A DNA stretch of 64,000 nt from Lachnobacterium bovis (GCF_900111325.1 NZ_FOGW01000009.1:62001-126000); one strand, 5' to 3'. Counted from the stretch's first letter, positions 16,322 through 25,339 are shown. Made by a program: numbers and translations. The notes: generated by a model from the letters alone, not told the origin.

Positions 16322-17686
16322 TTATAATTTAAACATCTCTACATTGAATGCACCAAGTATTGATGTTACCAAAATAACAATTAAAAATATAATGGCAACA
16401 TATTTAATTACAAATCTATAAACTCTTCTTCTTCTAAACTCTGAAGTTTCCATAATTTCTTCTTCGATTTTATCAATCTTAACAACTTTTAATACCAATA
16501 AACATGTGGCAATCGCTGCGATTGGCATCATTACTGAGTTTGTTAAAAAGTCAAAAAATGAAAGAATATCCATATCAAAGATTTTAACAGCTGATAATAC
16601 ATTAAATCCTAACGCTGATAACATACCAAGTAACAACATAATTGTTGTTGTAACTGTAGCTGCTCTTTTTCTTGTAAAATGTAATTCATCTTCAAGAGTA
16701 GAAACAACACTTTCTGCTAACGCAACAGAACTTGTAACTGCTGCAAGTAATACTAATAAGAAAAATACAATTCCAATAACTCTACCAAATCCCATGCTAT
16801 TAAACACTTTAGGTAACGCAACAAACATTAAACCTGGTCCTGCATTAAGATTTTTACCACCATCAAATGCAAATACTGCAGGAATAACCATAAGACCTGC
16901 TAATATAGCAATTGCTGTATCGAAAATTTCAACTTGTTTTGTTGTTTTTTCAATATCAATATCTTTTTCCATATATGATCCAAATGTATATAAAATACCC
17001 ATAGCAATTGATAATGAATAAAACATCTGGCCTAATGCCGCAACTACAGTCTTATACGAAAACTGTTTAAAGTTTGGAATCAAGAAATATTTTACACCTT
17101 CGATTGCTCCTGGTCTTGTTACTGAATAAAATACAATTACTATCGCTAAAAATACTAATATAGGCATCATTATTTTAGAAACTGCCTCAATACCATTTTT
17201 AACTCCACCAAAAATTATTATCATTGTTAAAATTGCAAACAACACAAACCAAAATACTTGCTGTTGTGCTGAGCCTATAAAATTATTAAATGCATCTGCC
17301 TTAGATGCTGTATTTCCTTGTCCTGTTAAATAAATAAATAAATATCTCATTACCCAGCCACCAATAACTGAATAATATGGAACTATTAATAACGGAATGA
17401 TTGCATTAAGCCAGCCACCAGCTCTTAACCACTTAGGTGCTCCTAAATATTTAAACGCTCCTACAGGACTTTTCTCTGTTGATCTTCCTAATGTTGATTC
17501 AGTCATAATCATTGTATAACCAAATGTAAATGCTAAAATTAAATATACTAATAAAAATATTCCTCCGCCGTATTTCGCCGCTAGATAAGGGAATCTCCAA
17601 ATATTACCTAATCCAACTGCACTTCCAGCTGCTGCAAGTACAAATCCTAGCTTGCTCGAAAACTTACTTCTGGGTTTCTTCTCCAT
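16322..17686 (-). CDS. Sodium-dependent NSS-family transporter (paralogue)
   Basis: About 454 residues from the ATG preceded by AGAGG; a longer reading adds 15 residues (MNTSGIG...) without a good ribosome binding site. The first helix holds GSAVGLGNIWRFPYL. It is a member of the same LeuT-fold sodium symporter family as the next gene and is first in the two-gene operon. The two proteins may work on different amino acids or form a heteromeric system; neither is shown. Transcription likely starts at the palindrome-containing promoter near 17.83 kb. Confidence 0.92.
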   Translation of the reverse strand: MEKKPRSKFSSKLGFVLAAAGSAVGLGNIWRFPYLAAKYGGGIFLLVYLILAFTFGYTMIMTESTLGRSTEKSPVGAFKYLGAPKWLRAGGWLNAIIPLLIVPYYSVIGGWVMRYLFIYLTGQGNTASKADAFNNFIGSAQQQVFWFVLFAILTMIIIFGGVKNGIEAVSKIMMPILVFLAIVIVFYSVTRPGAIEGVKYFLIPNFKQFSYKTVVAALGQMFYSLSIAMGILYTFGSYMEKDIDIEKTTKQVEIFDTAIAILAGLMVIPAVFAFDGGKNLNAGPGLMFVALPKVFNSMGFGRVIGIVFFLLVLLAAVTSSVALAESVVSTLEDELHFTRKRAATVTTTIMLLLGMLSALGFNVLSAVKIFDMDILSFFDFLTNSVMMPIAAIATCLLVLKVVKIDKIEEEIMETSEFRRRRVYRFVIKYVAIIFLIVILVTSILGAFNVEMFKL

Positions 17687-17810
17687 AATTCTTTTCCTCT
17701 CTTTATCTCTTCCTATACCAGAGGTATTCATGAACCAAAACGTACTATAATTAATTTTTCATGAAAATTTGTTATATGATAATTTCAGATTATATCTCTA
17801 GTATCTAATA

Positions 17811-17839
17811 ATTATACACATTAACGCGTTAAATGTCTA
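17811..17839 (-). promoter_or_regulatory. Promoter of the NSS operon with operator palindrome in its spacer
   Basis: On the minus strand TAGACA, a 17-bp spacer and a perfect TATAAT. The spacer contains a perfect 12-bp palindrome TTAACGCGTTAA at 17821-17832, a classic position for a repressor site. The predicted transcript has a leader of about 120 nt before the first transporter. Confidence 0.65.
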
Positions 17840-17883
17840 CATTTATTTGTATTATAGAGAAGATTTTTCTTTGTTTTTTTTGG

Positions 17884-17923
17884 AAAAAAAGTGGAATACC
17901 TAAAGAAGTATTCCACCCAAAAA
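17884..17923 (-). terminator. Terminator of the pantothenate operon
   Basis: A 9-bp perfect stem GTGGAATAC/GTATTCCAC followed on the minus strand by a seven-T run. It starts 8 bp after the panD stop. Confidence 0.92.
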
Positions 17924-18316
17924 TTAATCCATATCTTCTAATTTTCCATGTTTTTCATAACATGTTTTTCTTGTAATATGATTGTTTGCATCCACAAATA
18001 CAACCTGAGGTTTATGTTCCTTTACCTCTTTTTCATCAACTGATGCATAACACATAATGATTACATGATCATTCACCTGAACTTCTCTTGCTGCCGCACC
18101 GTTTAAGCAAATCATTCCGCTTCCTCTTTCTCCAGCAATTGTGTATGTTTCAAAACGATTTCCGTTCTCAACATCTGCTATATGCACCATTTCGTATTCA
18201 TTAATTCCTGCAGCCTCTAACAAGTCTGCATCAATTGTAATACTCCCAACATAATCTAAGGCAGCTTGTGTTACTACTGCTCTATGTATTTTTCCTTTTA
18301 ACATTGTAAGATTCAT
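17924..18316 (-). CDS. panD: Aspartate 1-decarboxylase
   Basis: A 130-residue proenzyme that cleaves itself between Gly24 and Ser25 (YVGSITID) to make the pyruvoyl cofactor, exactly as in E. coli PanD. Lys9 and Tyr22 of the reference enzyme are conserved, as is GRE-like context further on. It converts L-aspartate to beta-alanine, a precursor of pantothenate. It is last in the DUF2520-panB-panC-panD operon, 63 bp after panC, with GGAGG upstream. Confidence 0.96.
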   Translation of the reverse strand: MNLTMLKGKIHRAVVTQAALDYVGSITIDADLLEAAGINEYEMVHIADVENGNRFETYTIAGERGSGMICLNGAAAREVQVNDHVIIMCYASVDEKEVKEHKPQVVFVDANNHITRKTCYEKHGKLEDMD

Positions 18317-18379
18317 TTCTAACTTGCCTCCATAGTACCTTTTAATTATTTATATTTCCCCATTTGAAAAACTTATGAA

Positions 18380-19246
18380 CTATACCATTTCAATTACAAT
18401 TGAATTATCAACAATAAAATTGTCTATAAGTCTTACTTTTCCAATATAAACTGCAACCGCCATAAGAATAGGACCATCAATCTTTTCTACTTTTTGCAAT
18501 TCATTCCAATCAACTATCTCAACATAGTCAACTTTTGCAAGAGGTTCCGACTCTATAATGTTTCTAACCGTTTCTACTATTTTATTTGCGTCAGTTTCCC
18601 CCTCGTTTACCATTCGCTCTCCTTCTTCTAAGGCTTTATGTAAAATAGTAGCTTTTTTTCTCTCTTCTGGTGTAAGATATGTATTTCTTGAACTTTTAGC
18701 CAATCCATCCTCTTCACGTACAATTGGACATCCTACTATCTGAATATTGTAATTTAAATCTCTTACCATTCTTCTTACAATTGCTAACTGCTGTGCATCT
18801 TTTTGACCAAAATAAGCTCTGTCGGCTTCTGTAATATTAAATAATTTTGTTACTACTGTACACACTCCATTAAAATGTATTGGTCTACTTTTTCCACATA
18901 GTCCTTCAGATAATGTATTTACGCCAACATAAGAATGAAAATCATCTTCATACATTTCACATGGTTCTGGATTGAAAATCAAATCAGCTCCAATACTTTC
19001 ACATAGTTTACAATCAGCCTCAAAATCTCTTGGATATGTAGCTAAATCTTCCTTTGGTCCAAATTGAATTGGATTTACAAAATCAGATACAATCACTCTG
19101 TCATTCTCTTCTCTTGCTTTTTTTATTAAACTTGCATGACCTTCATGTAAATATCCCATTGTTGGAACAAGACCAATTGAAAGTCCTTGTTTTTTCCATT
19201 CTCTAACATTTTGTTTTACTTGACTAATTTCCTTTGCAATTACCAT
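18380..19246 (-). CDS. panC: Pantothenate synthetase
   Basis: A 288-residue ATP-dependent ligase joining pantoate and beta-alanine. The nucleotidyl-transferase motifs are clear: PTMGYLHEGH at residues 28-37 and KSSRNTYL near 185. FGQKDAQQLAIVRRM is also typical. AAAGGAG lies before the ATG. It sits 12 bp after panB and before panD, giving a complete beta-alanine branch. Confidence 0.97.
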   Translation of the reverse strand: MVIAKEISQVKQNVREWKKQGLSIGLVPTMGYLHEGHASLIKKAREENDRVIVSDFVNPIQFGPKEDLATYPRDFEADCKLCESIGADLIFNPEPCEMYEDDFHSYVGVNTLSEGLCGKSRPIHFNGVCTVVTKLFNITEADRAYFGQKDAQQLAIVRRMVRDLNYNIQIVGCPIVREEDGLAKSSRNTYLTPEERKKATILHKALEEGERMVNEGETDANKIVETVRNIIESEPLAKVDYVEIVDWNELQKVEKIDGPILMAVAVYIGKVRLIDNFIVDNSIVIEMV

Positions 19247-19258
19247 TTCCTTACTCCT

Positions 19259-20161
19259 TTACGCGTTAACTTCGTTTGCATTTAACTGGTTATTAATTAT
19301 AACCTCTATTTCTTTATTTTTGCCTTCGCATTCTTTTTCTAATGCTTCAATTACTTGATCATCTATTTTAAAATTATGCTCTTGTGCTGGAAAAGCTAAT
19401 GATTTAACTTCCTGATCATAGTCTTTGAATGCACGCTTCATTTCTTCTCCAATATTTGCAAAATGTTTTACAAATTTTGGTTTGAAACCAGAAAACATAT
19501 TTAGCATATCTTGGTATACTAAAATCTGTCCATCACAACCATTTCCTGCTCCAATACCAATTGTTGGAATTGATAATTCTTTTGAAATTAAAGTTGCTAA
19601 TTTTTCTGGAACACATTCTAGAGTTACCATAAATGCACCTGCTTTTTCAACTGCTTTTGCATCTTCTAAAATTTGTTTTGCTCTGTCTATATTTTTCCCC
19701 TGTACTTTAAATCCTCCAAATGCATTAATTGATTGTGGAGTAAGTCCGATGTGCGCAACAACTGGGATATCAGCCTTAACTATAGCTTCTATCTGCTTAC
19801 AAACAGATGCTCCTCCCTCTAATTTTACAGCTTGTGCATGACCTTCTTTAATAAGTCTTCCCGCATTTTTTACAGCATCATATACAGATGTCTGATAAGA
19901 CATAAATGGCATATCCGCTACTAAAAATGTATTTTTTAATCCTCTTGAAACACATGCTGTATGATGAATAATATCCTCTACTGTTACTGGTAAAGTATCT
20001 TCATATCCCATCATTGTCATCCCTAATGAGTCCCCCACTAAAATACCATTAATTCCGGCTTCATCCATTAAACATGCTGTTGTATAGTCATAGCATGTTA
20101 ACATACTAATTTTTTGACCATCTTCTTTCATTTTCTGTAAAGTTGTTACTGTGTTTTTCAT
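19259..20161 (-). CDS. panB: 3-methyl-2-oxobutanoate hydroxymethyltransferase
   Basis: About 300 residues; the chosen ATG is 7 nt after AAGGAG, while an ATG two codons earlier is too close to it. PanB motifs are visible: MLTCYDYTTA, GDSLGM and LVADMPFMSY (metal-binding acids), GHIGLTPQ-like AHIGLTPQS, and LECVPE with the catalytic Glu. It makes ketopantoate from alpha-ketoisovalerate using methylene-tetrahydrofolate. It lies in operon with panC. Confidence 0.96.
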   Translation of the reverse strand: MKNTVTTLQKMKEDGQKISMLTCYDYTTACLMDEAGINGILVGDSLGMTMMGYEDTLPVTVEDIIHHTACVSRGLKNTFLVADMPFMSYQTSVYDAVKNAGRLIKEGHAQAVKLEGGASVCKQIEAIVKADIPVVAHIGLTPQSINAFGGFKVQGKNIDRAKQILEDAKAVEKAGAFMVTLECVPEKLATLISKELSIPTIGIGAGNGCDGQILVYQDMLNMFSGFKPKFVKHFANIGEEMKRAFKDYDQEVKSLAFPAQEHNFKIDDQVIEALEKECEGKNKEIEVIINNQLNANEVNA

Positions 20162-20175
20162 ACCCATTCTCCTTC

Positions 20176-21021
20176 TTAAATACCTTTTAATATTGCTTCC
20201 ATTTCGCTATAATTTACATCCGAGTGCTTGTCTTTTGCTATCTCTAATGTTTTTAACGATAAAATATCATATATTTTTTTATTAATCCCCTCAATAGCCG
20301 CCAAATGTTTTTCCACTGTTCCAACATCATTTCTTTCAATCGGACCAGTTAAAGCTTCTTTTGTACCTACTTTAATTATTTTCTCAACGTTTCCCCTTAT
20401 TAATGGAGTCAAAGCTTTACACGCTGATTCAAATGTAAAACCACAGTCCATAAGTTCCTTTTGAGCGCTTTCAATAAGAGCAACTACTAAATTCGAGCTC
20501 ATAACAGCTGCAGCATGATATTTCATCTTTACCTCGGCATCAATTGTTTCAACTTTAATGCCAATTTTTTTAAATAAAGATTTAATTTCATCAATATTTT
20601 CTTTGTTTCCTTCAATTGTAAAAATAGCGTTTGGAAGTTCTTTATATGACGCGTATCGATCTGATACGGCTAATAATGGATGAATAGAATAACCGTAAGC
20701 ACCGGTATTTTCTATATTTGAAAAGATTTTTGACGATAACGAGCCACTGCAATGGCATATCATTTTTCCCCTGATAGGTAACTCTTTAAGACATTCCCAC
20801 ACTTTAGAAATTTCATCATCTGGTACTGTCAAAAAAAGTGTATCACATTCCTTTACTAAATCTCTTAGATTAAAAAATTGCTTTGTTTTGGTAAATTGGG
20901 CAGCCTCCTGTGAGGACTGCGAGCTCTTGCTGTAATAACCAATTACATTACTATAATGCAGGTTAAGTAGCATTCCTAAAGAACACCCTACTTTTCCTGC
21001 TCCTATAAATCCAACTTTCAT
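20176..21021 (-). CDS. Rossmann-like DUF2520 protein, candidate ketopantoate reductase
   Basis: About 281 residues from the ATG with a perfect AGGAGGTG 5 nt upstream; a longer frame (to 21078) has no such site. The N-terminus GFIGAGKVGCSLG is an NAD(P)-binding motif. The rest (IHPLLAV, KYHAAAVMSSNLVVAL, LTGPIERND) matches the Rossmann-like/DUF2520 family. First gene of the pan operon, in a pathway that otherwise lacks a visible ketopantoate reductase (PanE). A non-PanE reductase, PanG, is known in Francisella and some Firmicutes; I recall it as related to this family but cannot verify that here. Confidence 0.82.
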   Translation of the reverse strand: MKVGFIGAGKVGCSLGMLLNLHYSNVIGYYSKSSQSSQEAAQFTKTKQFFNLRDLVKECDTLFLTVPDDEISKVWECLKELPIRGKMICHCSGSLSSKIFSNIENTGAYGYSIHPLLAVSDRYASYKELPNAIFTIEGNKENIDEIKSLFKKIGIKVETIDAEVKMKYHAAAVMSSNLVVALIESAQKELMDCGFTFESACKALTPLIRGNVEKIIKVGTKEALTGPIERNDVGTVEKHLAAIEGINKKIYDILSLKTLEIAKDKHSDVNYSEMEAILKGI

Positions 21022-21162
21022 GACACCACCTCCTAATACGAAGGTAATACAAGTCCCACTCATTAAAAAATGATGCAAGCTTCGTCATTTAGTTTACTCT
21101 ACCCTTAATTTAAAAAAACATATCACTAAATTACGGTATAGTTTCTTTCCGAATACCATCCG
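21022..21162 (-). promoter_or_regulatory. Long 5' leader of the pan operon
   Basis: The predicted transcript has about 140 nt before the DUF2520 start. It includes a hairpin with GGTAT/ATACC and ACGG/CCGT arms at about 21133-21162. No known riboswitch was recognised; attenuation or feedback control is possible but unproven. Confidence 0.35.
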
Positions 21163-21168
21163 TTTTTT

Positions 21169-21197
21169 AATATAACACTTAATTCAATTATTGTAAA
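21169..21197 (-). promoter_or_regulatory. Promoter of the pantothenate operon
   Basis: On the minus strand TTTACA, a 17-bp spacer and TATATT. It is the only good sigma-A match between the YibE/F genes and the DUF2520 gene. Confidence 0.6.
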
Positions 21198-21267
21198 TAG
21201 AATTTTGTGCAATTGTTTGTTTTTTTTGAATTGTCATTTAATTTGTCTTGTGTTTTTCTTTTGCAAA

Positions 21268-21315
21268 TTAGTTATAACGCAATTTAATTATTTAATATAT
21301 TGCGTATATAACTAA
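21268..21315. terminator. Long AT-rich inverted repeat, possible terminator
   Basis: A TTAGTTATAACGCAAT arm pairs with ATTGCGTATATAACTAA, about 16 bp with one bulge and a 15-nt loop. It lies just past the YibE/F operon. A CTTTTTAT tract follows only in the plus direction, so it may be a weak terminator or a protein-binding site. Confidence 0.4.
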
Positions 21316-21350
21316 CTTTTTATGGATGTTATTATTTATAGCTTATGTTT

Positions 21351-22121
21351 TTATTTGTTTTCATATTCACGTTTTGTAATTAACAATTTTGCTGTGATTA
21401 ACGCAGTTAATGGTATAATAGTCAAACAACCAATATTAGAAATTACAAGCATTAATATATTTTGTAAAAAAGATTTTGAATTTATCAATTCTACAAAATC
21501 ATAATGTCTTCTCACAAATATTATCCAAACAAAAAAAGCATCGCCTAATTCTGCAAAAAGTAACGTATTAATTGTTGTTCCTAATATATCTTTTCCAACT
21601 TTATTACCTGCGATAATTAGCTTCTTTTCTTCTATATCTTTATTGTTAGAATAAACTTCAAATTCAACGGTTGCTACCGATAGCGCTGTATCACAAATAG
21701 CGCCAATTCCTCCTAAAAAGCACGAACTAACTAGTAACGCATTTGCATCTATTCCAATTTTATTATTTAAAAATGCCATATCTTCATCAAGAGTATATAA
21801 TTCTCCAAAGCCGCCAAGATTAAAATTATTGACAACAACAGTGCTAATTAGGCCAAGCAAACACATAATAACTAGTATCGATATAAATGCTGCTAATGTT
21901 TTTAAATTCACACCATTTTGTGCAAATAATGTAATGAATAAGAAAAAAATACCACATAATAGTGTAACAACGTAAATATTATGACCTCCTGCTAACAAAT
22001 AGAGAAATATTATTAGCAATACGATATTTCCAAATATAGAAAAAACTGATACTATTCCTCTTTCACCGCCAATGGCAGACATCATAATAAAGAGGAAAAC
22101 TGCTAATATGTACATTATCAT
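21351..22121 (-). CDS. YibE/F-family membrane protein, short form
   Basis: A 256-residue polytopic membrane protein of the YibE/F family with about seven hydrophobic segments. The conserved core reads SSCFLGGIGAICDTALSVA near residues 131-149, the region that also appears in its larger neighbour (GILGAVTDVAITI). It overlaps that gene by 4 bp (ATGA), so the two are translationally coupled and probably form one complex. The transported substrate is unknown. It lacks the soluble N-terminal domain of the larger protein. Confidence 0.82.
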   Translation of the reverse strand: MIMYILAVFLFIMMSAIGGERGIVSVFSIFGNIVLLIIFLYLLAGGHNIYVVTLLCGIFFLFITLFAQNGVNLKTLAAFISILVIMCLLGLISTVVVNNFNLGGFGELYTLDEDMAFLNNKIGIDANALLVSSCFLGGIGAICDTALSVATVEFEVYSNNKDIEEKKLIIAGNKVGKDILGTTINTLLFAELGDAFFVWIIFVRRHYDFVELINSKSFLQNILMLVISNIGCLTIIPLTALITAKLLITKREYENK

Positions 22122-23374
22122 TTTTTATCCTCCTTATCTTTAACATCTACATTTTTTAGATCTACATTTTTAGCATCTACTTCTTTAACCATGACTTTTC
22201 TGTATTTTTTTATATTTAATAATACTGCAATACATGCAGATACTGGAATTGCAAGTACAATGCCGATTGCACCTACTAAAAATCTTATTATTTCAAATTC
22301 TTCACCATTCCTCATAATTTCCAAAAAAGAAAAACCATTTTTCATCTTCAAAACATACAAAGGAATCTCACCACATATAAAACTAAAAAATACAACACTA
22401 ATCATAGTACCCATTATATCAAACCCAATTTCTTGAATTGAATTAACTAGTTTTTTAAATGTAATTTTTTTAGAAACATTCAAAATTTCACACGTTGCAG
22501 AATTAATTGTAATTGCAACATCCGTAACTGCACCTAAGATTCCAAATACTAAAGATGCATGATACAAAGTCTCTAAATCTTCAAAGCCTATGGTATAAGG
22601 AATATATTCATAACTTAATTTTGGTGAATATACATAAGCTAGTGCGTATATTATAGCAACCAACGAAACGGTAACTATTGACGATAAAATAGTTCCAATT
22701 GATTTTATGGAGAAACCGTTAAGTATTATAATTGCACTAACAATGAATAATAATGTCATTATAATCGTTAAAAAAACTAGATTTTTACCTGTTGCAAATC
22801 CCTTCAGTCCAACAACAAATACAATTCCATTTATTGCAAGCGATAACATTATCAGTAAACCACTATAACTAATGACTGAAAACACGAATACACCAAAAAC
22901 AGCTATCAACGTAATTGTCACATAATCTAATTTCAATTGTGTAATTGATACTTTTTGTGTATCAACTACTTTATCACCATTCGTTGATTTCATGTGCAAA
23001 AAAACATCCTGTCCTTTTTTGTATTCTGAACTTTGAAATTTCGAATACGTAAATCTATTTTTAACTTTAATAATTTTCCCTTTATTTGAGGTATTTCTTA
23101 TTTTTATTTTTAATGTTTGCTCATATTCTTTTTCCATAGCATCACTTTGATTTTTATTCGTTTGGACAGTTTTATTTTCAATTATTGTTCCAATTGCTTT
23201 ATCATAAAGGAAATAATTATTTCTAACGAATAAAAAAATAACTATGACAAAAAAAGCTCCAATAAGAGCTTTTTTCAAAAACTTTTTATGTTTCTTATAT
23301 TTATTTAGAATATCTTTTTTACCATACTCTATATTTTGTTTTTTTAAATTAGATTTAAATTTTTGCTCTAACAT
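22118..23374 (-). CDS. YibE/F-family membrane protein, long form
   Basis: A 418-residue protein: a basic cytosolic N-terminus, one membrane segment (about 33-52), an extracytosolic domain to about residue 150, then seven membrane segments with LVFGILGAVTDVAITINSA near 275. The C-terminal tail has VDAKNVDLKNVDVKD repeats. This is the usual full-length YibE/F form. It starts 27 bp after mgtE and overlaps the short paralogue by 4 bp, which suggests a three-gene operon. The function is unknown; the link to mgtE hints at ion handling. Confidence 0.85.
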   Translation of the reverse strand: MLEQKFKSNLKKQNIEYGKKDILNKYKKHKKFLKKALIGAFFVIVIFLFVRNNYFLYDKAIGTIIENKTVQTNKNQSDAMEKEYEQTLKIKIRNTSNKGKIIKVKNRFTYSKFQSSEYKKGQDVFLHMKSTNGDKVVDTQKVSITQLKLDYVTITLIAVFGVFVFSVISYSGLLIMLSLAINGIVFVVGLKGFATGKNLVFLTIIMTLLFIVSAIIILNGFSIKSIGTILSSIVTVSLVAIIYALAYVYSPKLSYEYIPYTIGFEDLETLYHASLVFGILGAVTDVAITINSATCEILNVSKKITFKKLVNSIQEIGFDIMGTMISVVFFSFICGEIPLYVLKMKNGFSFLEIMRNGEEFEIIRFLVGAIGIVLAIPVSACIAVLLNIKKYRKVMVKEVDAKNVDLKNVDVKDKEDKK

Positions 23375-23401
23375 TATTATAACCTTTCATGTTAATTCTC
23401 T

Positions 23402-24820
23402 TTAGCATGTGATATGCATAATGTTAATAATGAAAATCCATGTCAATCCATAATAAGTAACAACAGCCACCAAATCGTTTACGGTTGTAATCAATGGACC
23501 TGATGCAACTGCTGGATCAACACCAATCTTCTTAAAGACAATCGGAATTATTGTACCTACTAAACTAGAAATTATCATTGCTAATAATAACGCCGTGCCT
23601 ATACATGCTGAAATTGAAAATGCTGTAACAAGCACTGTTTTTTTGAATAAAGCTATATACAATCCAATCCCTACAAATGACAACGAACCTAATAATAAAC
23701 CATTAAGCAAACCAACTTTCATTTCTTTTAAAATCAAGCCAAGTTGTTTTTTTCCTGTTAACTGCTCGTCCATCAAAACACGAATTGTTACAGCCAATGA
23801 CTGTGTACCAACGTTACCTGACATATCTAAAATCAAAGACTGGAAGCAAATAATCATAGTCAATTGTGATACTACCGCCTCAAATAAACCAACAACGCTC
23901 GATACCACTAAACCAAGACCTAATAATAGCACAAGCCATGGTAGTCTTTTTCTTACACTTTCTAAAATTGGTTCTTTTAAATCTTCTTCTGCCGTTAAAC
24001 CCGCAAATTTAGCATAGTCTTCACCCATTTCATCATCTACAACTTCAATTAAATCCTGTGCTGTAATTACACCAAGCACTTTATTTTCATCCGACAAAAC
24101 AGGAATAGATTTTTCTGAATAATCTTTAAGATTTTCTATACAATCATCTATTTTTTCATCTGAATAAACATATGGATATGATGTTGAAATAATGTCTATT
24201 AACTCATCATCTTCACGAGCAATAATTAACTCATTTAAACTAATTGTTCCATAATAAATTTCATTCTCATCTAATACAAAAATGTTAGAAATATTATCAT
24301 GACTTTTTGCTTGTTTAATAATAGATGTCATTGCTTCTTTAATTGATAATTTACAATATAAAGTAACAAAATTAGTAGACATTCTACTACCGATTTCATC
24401 CTCTTCGTATGAATAAAAAACATTTATTGTTTTCAAATGCTCTTTATTCATAAGACTTAACCAAGCCTTGCGCATTTTAGGGTCAGCATCCTTTAAGATA
24501 TCAACCGCATCATCAGCGTCAACTAATTCAAGAATTCTCGCTGCTTTTTGGATGTCAATTTCTTCTAATAATTCACTTGCATTCTCAAGATATTCAAATA
24601 CATCTGCTAAACTTTGCATATCTAGCAATCTGTAAAACATTTCTCTTTCCTTGAAATTACAAACCTCTATTACATCTGCAATATCACTTGCATGATATTC
24701 CGTTAATTTATCTTTTACTACTCTTGGGGAACTTTTACTCCTAATTAAAGACAATATTTCATCTTGATAATTAATTTTGAATTTATCATTATCTTTTAAA
24801 ACTTCATTTACACTTGTCAT
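23402..24820 (-). CDS. mgtE: Magnesium transporter MgtE
   Basis: A 472-residue MgtE-type Mg2+ channel. Residues 20-130 form the acidic helical N domain (LELVDADDAVDILKDADP); 135-260 hold two CBS domains (NIFVLDENEIYYGTI and KSIPVLSDENKVLGVITAQDL); 285-472 contain five membrane helices with GNVGTQSLAVTIR and DPAVASGPLITTVNDL, which line the MgtE pore. Mg2+ binding to the N and CBS domains gates the channel. GAGAGG precedes the ATG. No M-box-like leader was recognised upstream. Confidence 0.95.
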   Translation of the reverse strand: MTSVNEVLKDNDKFKINYQDEILSLIRSKSSPRVVKDKLTEYHASDIADVIEVCNFKEREMFYRLLDMQSLADVFEYLENASELLEEIDIQKAARILELVDADDAVDILKDADPKMRKAWLSLMNKEHLKTINVFYSYEEDEIGSRMSTNFVTLYCKLSIKEAMTSIIKQAKSHDNISNIFVLDENEIYYGTISLNELIIAREDDELIDIISTSYPYVYSDEKIDDCIENLKDYSEKSIPVLSDENKVLGVITAQDLIEVVDDEMGEDYAKFAGLTAEEDLKEPILESVRKRLPWLVLLLGLGLVVSSVVGLFEAVVSQLTMIICFQSLILDMSGNVGTQSLAVTIRVLMDEQLTGKKQLGLILKEMKVGLLNGLLLGSLSFVGIGLYIALFKKTVLVTAFSISACIGTALLLAMIISSLVGTIIPIVFKKIGVDPAVASGPLITTVNDLVAVVTYYGLTWIFIINIMHITC

Positions 24821-25339
24821 TTTTTCCTCTCTTTCTGCCTAAAGCCAATATGGTCTAATATGTAGAACAGAAGGAAACACATATCCTTTTTTACACACAA
24901 AAAACATCAAGTCCATAAATAATCAACAAAAAATTAAACTTGTAAATCTAATCATAAATATAAATATAATTATAAATATAAATTACAAATATAATCGCAA
25001 ATATAATTATAAATATAAATTACAAATATAATCACAAATATAATTATAAATATAAATTACAAATATAATCACAAATATAATCATTAATTAAAACTTGAAT
25101 TTTATATTTTAAATTCATTATCTTCTCTTTATACAAAATCATCGTAATCAATTTAAAACAATATTTAATTTCATTCACAAATATGTGTTATAAGTCATTA
25201 ATTGGAAAAAAATTGAATAACTCTAAGAAATAAATAGTTATATTTATCTGACATATGAAATCTTATTTTAAACCTAATAGTTAAAGTTAATATTTAAAAT
25301 ATTTTTATATAAAAACCTATTATCTAAACTATTATAACC
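24821..25339. other. Repeat-containing gene-less region upstream of mgtE
   Basis: Very AT-rich DNA of about 520 bp that must contain the mgtE promoter and leader. I could not choose a promoter. It carries a 37-bp tandem repeat (listed) and nothing else with coding character. Confidence 0.5.
24962..25082. repeat. 37-bp AT-only tandem repeat, about 3.3 copies
   Basis: Copies at 24962-24998, 24999-25035 and 25036-25072 plus a 10-bp partial copy. They differ at one position (CGC versus CAC at the unit end). There is no spacer sequence, so it is not CRISPR. It lies upstream of mgtE and downstream of the small candidate gene. Confidence 0.9.

Noticed and set aside
16506..17021. A 171-codon plus-strand frame opposite the first NSS transporter gene
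   Set aside because: It mirrors the transporter codons, is Ser/Thr/Asn-rich as antisense frames are, and has no ribosome binding site or family match.
19425..19841. A 138-codon plus-strand frame opposite panB
   Set aside because: Antisense shadow of a well-conserved gene, with no start signals.
23595..24017. A 140-codon plus-strand frame opposite mgtE
   Set aside because: Antisense shadow; composition follows the mgtE codons.
24821..24960. M-box magnesium riboswitch ahead of mgtE
   Set aside because: No recognisable conserved core in the minus-strand leader; the region is nearly all A and T.
24962..25082. CRISPR array
   Set aside because: Repeats abut with no spacers, are almost pure A/T, and no cas genes are present.
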